Shown here: in pieces, positions 58,708 to 64,000 of the stretch | Layout: every line of letters starts with the position of its first letter | How positions within the stretch are numbered: the first letter of the stretch is position 1 | Assembly (NCBI RefSeq): GCF_038005225.1 | Contig: NZ_JBBOSU010000001.1 | Coordinates: 2,654,001-2,718,000, forward strand | Source of the DNA: Solibacillus sp. FSL K6-1523 | GTDB taxonomy: Bacteria; Bacillota; Bacilli; Bacillales_A; Planococcaceae | Reading direction: 5' to 3' | Length of the DNA: 64,000 nt | Notes under the pieces: generated by a model | Database searches by the model: none | What the model saw: only the letters and a program-made list of their open reading frames with translations | Told to the model about the DNA's origin: nothing | Position numbers and translations under genes: made by a program

Positions 58708-59865
58708 GTGACCTATAAAGCGTATAAATTCCGACTCTATCCGACAAAAGAACAGACGACGCTAATCAATAAAACAATCGACTGTTGTCGCTATATTTTC
58801 AACTATTGTCTAGCTACATGGCAAGCCACATACAAGGAAACAGGAAAAGGCTTGTCGTATGCAAAATGCTCCGCGATGCTACCAAAGTTAAAACAACAAG
58901 AGGAAACAAGCTGGCTAAAAGAAGTAGATAGCATTGCCCTTCAAACAACGGTCCGATATTTAGCGGATGGCTTTGACCGTTTTTTCAAACAACAAAACGA
59001 AGCACCGCGTTTTAAAGCAAAGAAAAACCCCACACAAAGCTATACGACAAAAATGACGAATGACAATATCAAAATAATTGCCAACCGCATCCAACTCCCG
59101 AAACTAGGTCATGTGAAATTCGCAAAATCCAAAGAAATTACAGGAAAAATCATGAGCGCAACCATTAGAAGAAACCCTACAGGCAAGTATTTCATCGCAG
59201 TTTTAGCTGAAACGGACATCCAAGCCTACCCAAAAACAATGAAAAACGTAGGCATTGATGTTGGTCTCAAAGAATTCGCAAAGTTATCAAACGGCACAAC
59301 CTATGCCAACCCGCAGTTTTTCCGTAAGCTAGAGGCAAAATTAGTAGAAGAACAACGCATTTTAGCCTGTAAAAAAGAACGGGCAATCAAACGAAACTGT
59401 CCACTAGATGAAGCGAAAAACTATCAAAAACAACGCATAAAAGTAGCAAAAGTTCACGAGAAAATCCGCAATGCACGGCATGACTACTTACACAAAATTT
59501 CCACTGAAATTGTCAAAAACCACGACATCATTGGAATGGAAGATTTGAGTGTCTGTAAGATGCAAAAGAATCACCTACTTGCCAAAGCGATTAGTGATGC
59601 GAGCTGGTCAGAATTCGCGCATATGCTCGAGTACAAAGCGAAATGGCACGGCAAACAGGTGGTTCGTGTAGGTAAAACTTTTGCTTCTAGCCAACTTTGT
59701 TCACATTGCGGCTATCAACATAAAGACGTGAAGAATCTCGCTATCCGAACATGGATGTGTCCAAACTGTCGTACGCAACATGACCGAGATCTTAACGCAA
59801 GCATCAATATTCTACATGAAGCATTAAGGCTTCAAACCGTAGGAACTACGGGGTTAGCTCGGTGA
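58708..59865 (+). CDS. tnpB: TnpB RNA-guided nuclease
   Basis: 385 residues from GTG 58708; TTG 58705 and GTG 58696 are alternatives close to the near-perfect site GGGAGGTGATCC. The RuvC triad is complete: Asp 184 in GIDVGLK, Glu 278 in GMEDLS and Asp 361 in HDRDLNAS. The zinc ribbon has CSHC (331-334) and CPNC (351-354). TnpB proteins cut DNA matching a guide encoded at the element's right end and help retain the element. No frameshift or lost residue is visible, so it looks functional. Confidence 0.95.
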   Translation: MTYKAYKFRLYPTKEQTTLINKTIDCCRYIFNYCLATWQATYKETGKGLSYAKCSAMLPKLKQQEETSWLKEVDSIALQTTVRYLADGFDRFFKQQNEAPRFKAKKNPTQSYTTKMTNDNIKIIANRIQLPKLGHVKFAKSKEITGKIMSATIRRNPTGKYFIAVLAETDIQAYPKTMKNVGIDVGLKEFAKLSNGTTYANPQFFRKLEAKLVEEQRILACKKERAIKRNCPLDEAKNYQKQRIKVAKVHEKIRNARHDYLHKISTEIVKNHDIIGMEDLSVCKMQKNHLLAKAISDASWSEFAHMLEYKAKWHGKQVVRVGKTFASSQLCSHCGYQHKDVKNLAIRTWMCPNCRTQHDRDLNASINILHEALRLQTVGTTGLAR

Positions 59866-59937
59866 ATCTCCATCTAATAGAGATTTCAGCCAAGAATCTC
59901 CCTCCTCTAAGCGATAGCGTAGGTGGGAGTAGTTCAA
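59760..59937 (+). ncRNA. Putative omega (re) RNA of TnpB
   Basis: In known TnpB systems the guide RNA is made from the 3' end of tnpB and the right end of the element, with the guide lying just outside. Here the last 100 bp of tnpB plus 70 bp of right end contain the hairpin at 59899-59930. The guide would begin at 59938. Boundaries are inferred. Confidence 0.4.
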
Positions 59938-60495
59938 ATCCTCCCATAATATTCAGAAATCTTGAGGCACACTTATATACTGTGCAAAAAAGCTCTTTTC
60001 TAAATAATAATGAAATCTTGTTAAGTAGCGAATCGTTATAAGCTCAAAGCAAGTAAAAAAAATGTGCATGTAAAAATTTCCCCGAAAAACTTTTAGCTTA
60101 AATTCCCTAGTCAGCGTATTTAATATACAACATATTTAAAAATAAGTGCAATTATCAGGTAAAAAGGATCATTTGACACTTATTAGGGAATAAGTTGTGT
60201 ATCAATTTGGACGAACAGCGAAATTTGAGTTTAATGAATGTGAAGTTATTTTTGGAATGCTTTGAAAACAAGTAGTGTAGAAAAGATAATTTCCGTATTA
60301 AAAACATTACAGCGCTAATTATTAATTAAAAAATAAGTACAATAGATTGTAGAGCAAAACACTCAAAACATTGTTCCATAAACGTTTCAATTATTTTTTC
60401 ATCCAGTAAATTTGAATTGAAACAGTCATCATTATATTTGATTTTTTTGCTAAACCAATCTTAAATCAACATGCAATTTATGTTAAAGCAAAGTA
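59938..60495. other. Non-coding region with short broken reading frames
   Basis: About 560 bp. One short frame near 60190-60265 (VYQFGRTAKFEFNECEV) could be a gene remnant. No family recognised, and no terminator for tnpB is obvious. Confidence 0.35.
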
Positions 60496-60535
60496 GGATA
60501 TGAAGTAAGCTTCACATGAAGTCAACTTCATATCC
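60496..60535. promoter_or_regulatory. Two-dyad operator upstream of the XRE gene
   Basis: Two 14-bp dyads, TGAAGTAAGCTTCA (60501-60514) and TGAAGTCAACTTCA (60517-60530), are spaced 16 bp centre to centre, enclosed in a larger GGATATGAAGT / ACTTCATATCC repeat. They end 20 bp before the XRE start. Tandem dyads of this form are typical autoregulatory operators for small XRE repressors. Confidence 0.55.
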
Positions 60536-60549
60536 GGTGGTGAAATATA

Positions 60550-60780
60550 CTGTTAAACAAAGTAAAAAATTGTAGAAATGATGCAGGGTTAACCCAAAAA
60601 CAATTAGCAGAGTTAGTATCGGTATCCCAACGTACAATCATCTCATTAGAAAAAGGACAATATAAGCCGTCTATTATGTTGGCATATCGACTAGCTTGTG
60701 TATTTAAAACAACTGTTGAAGATTTATTTTGTTTAGAAGAAAATAATAAAATGGAGGTTTCGCAATTTGAGGATTTATAG
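60550..60780 (+). CDS. Small XRE-family (YozG-like) regulator with a CTG start
   Basis: 76 residues if initiated at CTG 60550. Helix-turn-helix: AGLTQKQLAELVSVSQRTII (12-31), then EKGQYKPSIMLAYRLACVF and VEDLF, as in YozG-type Cro regulators. The frame has a stop at 60541-60543 and only AAT ATA between it and CTG, so no ATG, GTG or TTG is available before the HTH. GGTGGTG lies seven bases before the CTG, ideal spacing. The next gene overlaps its end by 14 bp. Either a rare CTG start or a start-loss allele. Confidence 0.7.
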   Translation: MLNKVKNCRNDAGLTQKQLAELVSVSQRTIISLEKGQYKPSIMLAYRLACVFKTTVEDLFCLEENNKMEVSQFEDL

Positions 60781-61183
60781 CAAAAAGAAATTCGTGTATT
60801 CTCTACTAGGCATAGCTATCTCAATAGCAAGTTTATTAGCTTTAATTACAAAAGGATTTGATTTAAAACTATCCATATTAACTGTAATTCTATTTCCAAT
60901 TTCTCTATCATCTCTACGAAAAAGTACTTCAAAAGTAGAAGTATTAAAAGAGCGTTTTGAAAAAAAAGATGAAAGAAATCAACTTGTTTATCAAAGTAGC
61001 AATGCTCTATCCTTTAAAGTAACCCAATACTTTGTTATCGGATTAGAAATTCTATGTATTATTTTGTATAGCTTTTATAAAGCTGAAGTATTACTAGCAT
61101 GTATCATTATTTTAGCTGTCATAATTAAGGTTACATTCCTTTCAGAGATTTTTAGTGGCATCTATTATGAAAGAAATCTTTAA
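60767..61183 (+). CDS. Four-helix membrane protein partnered with the XRE regulator
   Basis: 138 residues from a TTG with GGAGG nine bases upstream, overlapping the XRE gene. Two hydrophobic pairs (about 9-27 and 34-48; 85-105 and 108-128) flank a charged loop with ERFEKKDERNQLVYQSS. The loop resembles DUF2178/DUF3796-type proteins often encoded with small XRE regulators in Firmicutes. Function unknown; such pairs are frequently annotated as membrane stress or immunity modules. Confidence 0.65.
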   Translation: MRIYSKKKFVYSLLGIAISIASLLALITKGFDLKLSILTVILFPISLSSLRKSTSKVEVLKERFEKKDERNQLVYQSSNALSFKVTQYFVIGLEILCIILYSFYKAEVLLACIIILAVIIKVTFLSEIFSGIYYERNL

Positions 61184-61212
61184 TATGCCATTTATAAAAG
61201 TGATCGATATAT

Positions 61213-61247
61213 TGCGCCGCTTTTTGTGGGAGGCGGCGCATTCTTCT
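61213..61247 (+). terminator. Terminator of the XRE-membrane protein pair
   Basis: TGCGCCGC / GCGGCGCA stem, 12-base loop, then TTCTTCT. Weak T-run but very stable stem, 30 bp after the stop codon. Confidence 0.7.
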
Positions 61248-61361
61248 AAAAGAAAAAGCTGTGCCGAAAATCCCAATAAAAATCAGAGGAATTTCAAGCA
61301 TAGCTATTATTAATATTCAAATAAACGCCAACCATGTCATTACTCCATTGCATAAAGAGAC

Positions 61362-61502
61362 CTAATACCCCTTTATATACCACGGTATTTTATCATCCAT
61401 TTTCTTACCTTGCTCACTCTTTTTATCCGTGACAATTCAACTGCCATCTTTCTTTCGCACTTTATACATTACAATGATCCCGTCCGACTTTTTAAATAAC
61501 AT
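61362..61502 (-). pseudogene. Short decayed ORF with internal TGA
   Basis: Reads MLFKKSDGIIVMYKVRKKDGS, a TGA at 61437-61439, then IVTDKKSEQGKKMDDKIPWY to a stop at 61362. Restoring TGG would give 46 residues. It starts one base after the stop codon of the DUF3888 remnant, so the two were probably one operon. No family recognised. Confidence 0.4.
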
Positions 61503-62122
61503 TTAGCCTGTGTCGCCATTTATAAAAGTTACAAGGTCAATTATATTTTTGTTCGGTATCTTTCTTTCAGGAACCAATATGTTGATTGCTATTTCATTTG
61601 CGATGGTATAAAGAGAATTAAAATCATCATTAATTTCTGCTTGGTACTTCAATTGATTGAAAGTGTAAGAGGTATAGGCATCCAATTTCAACTGGAACCA
61701 ATGCTTTATGTCCGAAAGTGTCGCTTTGTAAAATTTGTTGATATCCTTTTCTAGTTGATCCCCTCCATGTTGAAAGCTCATCGTTTTAACCCCAAACGGA
61801 CTAATATTAAAAGTCATTGTTTCCTTACCGTTAGGCGGATCGTGTGCATGTTCGAACGTTGTGACTTGGACTTTTGCAATATAGTCGCCGAGTTCATTTG
61901 TAATACTCAAAACTTTAGTATCCTCAAATTGTTTAAGATAGCCGTAATAATTAATAATTTCTTTCTCAATAAAGGGATTAGTGTTGTACTCAACGTATCA
62001 TAAATAAGCTTATAATCAAGCTGCTCATTTGGCGCATCAGGTTTTTCCGCATCGGCTTGATAGTTATTAATATGGATACTAAGAAGAAAAACGGTTATAA
62101 TTACCGGTATTTCCCTCGCCAA
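61503..62122 (-). pseudogene. DUF3888 exported protein, frameshifted
   Basis: A TTG start with GGGGGAG encodes a signal segment (MAREIPVIITVFLLSI) and then YKLIYDTLSTTLI; near 61985 the frame is lost, and a one-base shift restores PFIEKEIINYYGYLKQFED, then VQVTTFEHAHDPPNGKETMTF and FGVKTMSF, the DUF3888 core. The C-terminal half stays open to 61503. Family function unknown. One frameshift only; a sequencing error is possible, but the neighbours are also broken. Confidence 0.7.
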
Positions 62123-62223
62123 TCATTCTCCCCCTTAGTTTCTGGAGTCTTCCACCAAATATTTTGATCTACACCTTGAGTTTTTAATTTTTCTAAGGCA
62201 TCATTGCAATCGATGAACTTCAC
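62101..62223 (-). pseudogene. Short ORF, probable gene remnant
   Basis: A 40-codon frame from a GTG overlapping the stop of the VCBS-like remnant: VKFIDCNDALEKLKTQGVDQ, then NIWWKTPETKGENDWRGKYR. It overlaps the start of the DUF3888 remnant by 22 bp. The Trp-rich composition looks protein-like, but no family is recognised. Confidence 0.35.
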
Positions 62224-62934
62224 TCAATTCTTACCGGTCTATAAAGAGGCTTTTTAGTCTTATGCATAATAAATTCAATTGTTTTCGCTCGATACGTTTC
62301 ATCACTATATTCATAAGTAATGATAATATCTCCAATAAACCTTCCTGCCGTTATTTGAGCGCCTAATCTGACCTTAAGTTGATTATTAATGACATCATAA
62401 TCAATGATGCCGCCAAACCCTATATCATCAAATAAATAGTACAGTTTTATAAAATAAGTATCGTATGTGAATTCTTCTCCACCGAGAATAAGTTCGGCTT
62501 TTTCAGGCGTTACTTTTATTTTGGTGTTTTAAACAATAATTTCCAATGGATTATCTACAGGAAGATCGGATAATTCATATTCATCTTGATAATCAAATAC
62601 ACGGACTTCTTTTTCAAGTAAACCCGTACCTTAGCCATGAGTTAAGATGATGATCAATTCCTTATTTCCATCGCCATTTAGATCTTCATAAAAAAGTTTT
62701 GGCTTGTACGTAGGATTTGTGACATTTATCCAAGATTCCTTATAATAAGTCCAATCCTTAAAAACAAGTTTAAAGTCATAATACAAACCATCATTTTCCT
62801 TAGCCTAGCATACAATACGATATTCTCTTTAGGCACCTCTGCAATCAATTCATAATCTTTTTCCTTTGCACTAATAATACTTATAGGAACGACAAAGGGA
62901 ATAATCATGAACAATATCATCACATATTTTTCAT
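62220..62934 (-). pseudogene. Secreted VCBS-repeat-like protein, multiply inactivated
   Basis: Reading in pieces gives a signal peptide (VMILFMIIPFVVPISIISA), then KENDGLYYDFKLVFKDWTYY, NPTYKPKLFYEDLNGDGNKE (a calcium-loop DLNGDGNKE as in VCBS/FG-GAP proteins), and FDDIGFGGIIDYDV plus LGAQITAGRFIGDIIITYEY at the C-terminus. Lesions: a frameshift just after the ATG at 62934, one near 62805, TAA at 62631-62633 and TAA at 62529-62531. Similar intact genes are common in Bacillales as wall-associated proteins. Confidence 0.75.
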
Positions 62935-63254
62935 CGAATTCACCTCGTTTAGTGTTCCCTGAAATAAATTTTAATACAACTAAACTACATCGTTTACCAT
63001 CTTTATAGCAAAAAAACGACGCTACATCACAGAAATGAAAGATTATTACGTTCTCCCATGGGATTTGAATTAAAAAATGCACCTTAAGCATGGTTTGGGG
63101 ACATACTGATTATAAGCAACCAAAAACAAACACCTTACTCAATTGATAACGGGTTACTTGTAAGCTGCAAACAGAGGAATCTCATATAATATTTTTCATT
63201 AAAACTCCTTAATAATTAATATTAAATTCACAGTATAATTCACGCAAATATTGT

Positions 63255-63290
63255 CTTCTTCAACTAACGCACACCCGGTAGTTGAAGAAG
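63255..63290. repeat. Perfect 12-bp inverted repeat
   Basis: CTTCTTCAACTA / TAGTTGAAGAAG with a 12-base loop and no T-run on either side; could be a terminator-like intergenic hairpin. Confidence 0.7.
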
Positions 63291-63344
63291 CACCTTCTAT
63301 TTTATTACGCACAATATAGTCGGAATGTGTAATTGCTCTATTTT

Positions 63345-63401
63345 AAATTTTGTATAAATTTTTAAATTTTGTATAAATTTTTAAATTTTGTATAAATTTT
63401 A
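63345..63401. repeat. AT-rich 19-bp tandem repeat, three copies
   Basis: Unit AAATTTTGTATAAATTTTT repeated three times without spacers. Confidence 0.9.
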
Positions 63402-63613
63402 TCAGTTTGAATATGCTAAGAACGGAATTTGCATAATCTCTTTCTTCTTAATTTTACATGCATAAAAGCAATCATATAGAACTCAATAAGTAGATAAGTT
63501 ACCATTGGAGGAATTATGTACAATCTACGCTTATCCTATTTCTCAATCCCTATATGACTATTTTGTAAGGTTAGCGTCACATTCATCATTACTACTTATT
63601 CAGGAGCTCCCGT

Positions 63614-63735
63614 ATACTTTGCATTAGTTAGGAGGAGAACAAAATGGAACCAATTGATTTAAACAAACGAATCCATACTTTGCATTAGTTAGGAGGAGAA
63701 CAAAATGGAACCAATTGATTTAAACAAACGAATCC
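63614..63735 (+). repeat. 61-bp perfect tandem duplication over a gene start
   Basis: Units 63614-63674 and 63675-63735 are identical and each carries the ribosome-binding site AGGAGGAG, the ATG and the first codons of the DUF418 gene. The period of 61 is not a multiple of three. ATACTTTG-ATTA occurs at both junctions, pointing to slippage at microhomology. Confidence 0.95.
63644..63688 (+). CDS. 14-residue upstream peptide created by the duplication
   Basis: The first copy of the DUF418 start reads MEPIDLNKRIHTLH and stops at TAG (63686-63688) inside the second copy, just upstream of the second ribosome-binding site and 16 bp before the second ATG. It has a full AGGAGGAG site and could act as an upstream ORF coupled to the real gene. 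Confidence 0.5.
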   Translation: MEPIDLNKRIHTLH

Positions 63736-64000
63736 ATACTTTGGATTATTTAAGAGGATTTGCACTATTAGGAATTATACTAGTAAATATTCCAGGACTT
63801 CTGCGAATTGATTTACCACAAACATCAGTAGACATCGCATACAATAACATTTTAACTCTCTTTGTAGAAGGTAAATTTTTCTCTATTTTTTCATTTTTAT
63901 TTGGATTAGGTTTTTATATTTTTTTAACACGTGCGAAGGCTAAAAATGAAAAGGCATATTTATTCTTCATAAGAAGAATCGTTATTTTATTATTAATAGG
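63705..64000 (+). CDS. DUF418 family membrane protein, N-terminal part
   Basis: The visible 98 codons start MEPIDLNKRIHTLDYLRGFA, then GIILVNIPGL and FSIFSFLFGLGFYIF, the N-terminal hallmark of DUF418/YeiB-type multi-helix membrane proteins (the LRG-A-LGI-VN pattern). The family is of unknown function, possibly acyl- or solute-transport related. The gene runs off the window. Its translation start is the second copy of a 61-bp duplication. Confidence 0.85.
   Translation, partial: MEPIDLNKRIHTLDYLRGFALLGIILVNIPGLLRIDLPQTSVDIAYNNILTLFVEGKFFSIFSFLFGLGFYIFLTRAKAKNEKAYLFFIRRIVILLLI

Larger units (their letters stand above)
58557..59937 (+). mobile_element. Lone TnpB element (IS200/IS605-related, no TnpA)
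   Basis: The left end is a long imperfect hairpin (58557-58627): CCGACA-CTCCCACTT pairs with AAGTGGGAG-TGTCGG, with a central GGGTTTAACCC. A single tnpB follows; the right end has a second imperfect palindrome (CTCCCTCCTCTA / TAGGTGGGAG) and then TCAA (59934-59937), the terminal tetranucleotide of several IS605-type right ends. No tnpA is present, so the element needs a TnpA in trans. Exact ends are inferred. Confidence 0.75.
62935..63613. other. Non-coding region with an inverted repeat and a tandem repeat
   Basis: No gene seen. Contains the inverted repeat at 63255-63290 and the 19-bp tandem repeat at 63345-63401. Confidence 0.4.

Noticed and set aside
63345-63401. Three 19-bp repeats considered as a CRISPR array
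   Set aside because: Units are contiguous with no spacers, AT-rich, and no cas genes are nearby; a simple tandem repeat.

Overview
The window is a low-GC Firmicute chromosome segment from an endospore-forming rod. The conserved gene order (efp, pepP, aroQ, yqhR and yqhQ on one side; spoIIIA, accBC, yqhY, nusB, folD, xseAB, ispA, dxs, tlyA, argR, recN, spoIVB, spo0A on the other; then DUF342, GDPD, yqzF and the bkd genes) follows the Bacillus subtilis core. Details such as methylmalonyl-CoA mutase beside bkd, many TTG/GTG starts and the interspersed repeats suggest Planococcaceae/Caryophanaceae (Lysinibacillus/Solibacillus-like). The genus call is inference from memory, not a search.

Layout. 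0-13.5 kb: branched-chain amino-acid and propionate catabolism, all on the minus strand: mce (cut by the window edge), brxB, meaB-mutB-mutA with stop/start overlaps, then bkdB-bkdAB-bkdAA-lpdV-bcd. Together they take Val/Ile/Leu to 2-oxoacids, acyl-CoAs and finally succinyl-CoA. CodY-like boxes lie before both transcription units and a cre-like site lies before bcd. 13.9-20.8 kb: yqzF, GDPD, DUF342, then accessory small proteins. 21-36.4 kb: sporulation and housekeeping genes, with glpK-glpD inserted between nusB and yqhY. 36.5-40 kb: an MscS channel, an Imm49-like protein and an Rpn nuclease remnant. 40-44.8 kb: accC-accB and a strikingly reduced spoIIIA operon that starts at spoIIIAC; spoIIIAA and spoIIIAB are absent, spoIIIAF is a 44-codon ORF, and AG and AE are short. 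45.2-50 kb: nitronate monooxygenase-like gene, efp, pepP, aroQ, yqhR, yqhQ.

50.2-64 kb is accessory: DUF5412 and DUF4362 proteins, one frameshifted small gene, paiB, a VOC protein, a heterodimeric ABC exporter, a CPBP protease, a GNAT acetyltransferase, a lone TnpB element with recognisable ends, an XRE-regulator/membrane-protein pair with a two-dyad operator and a non-canonical start, a block of decayed secreted-protein genes, and a DUF418 gene whose ribosome-binding site and first codons are duplicated in tandem.

Four copies of a modular, hairpin-rich interspersed repeat lie at 0.4, 10.7, 44.9 and 51.5 kb. Its best-preserved hairpin resembles the left end of the TnpB element. The most notable signals are the minimised spoIIIA locus with a repeat copy at its truncated upstream edge, the repeat family itself, the XRE operator module, and the 61-bp 5'-end duplication. 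No tRNA, rRNA or CRISPR array was seen.
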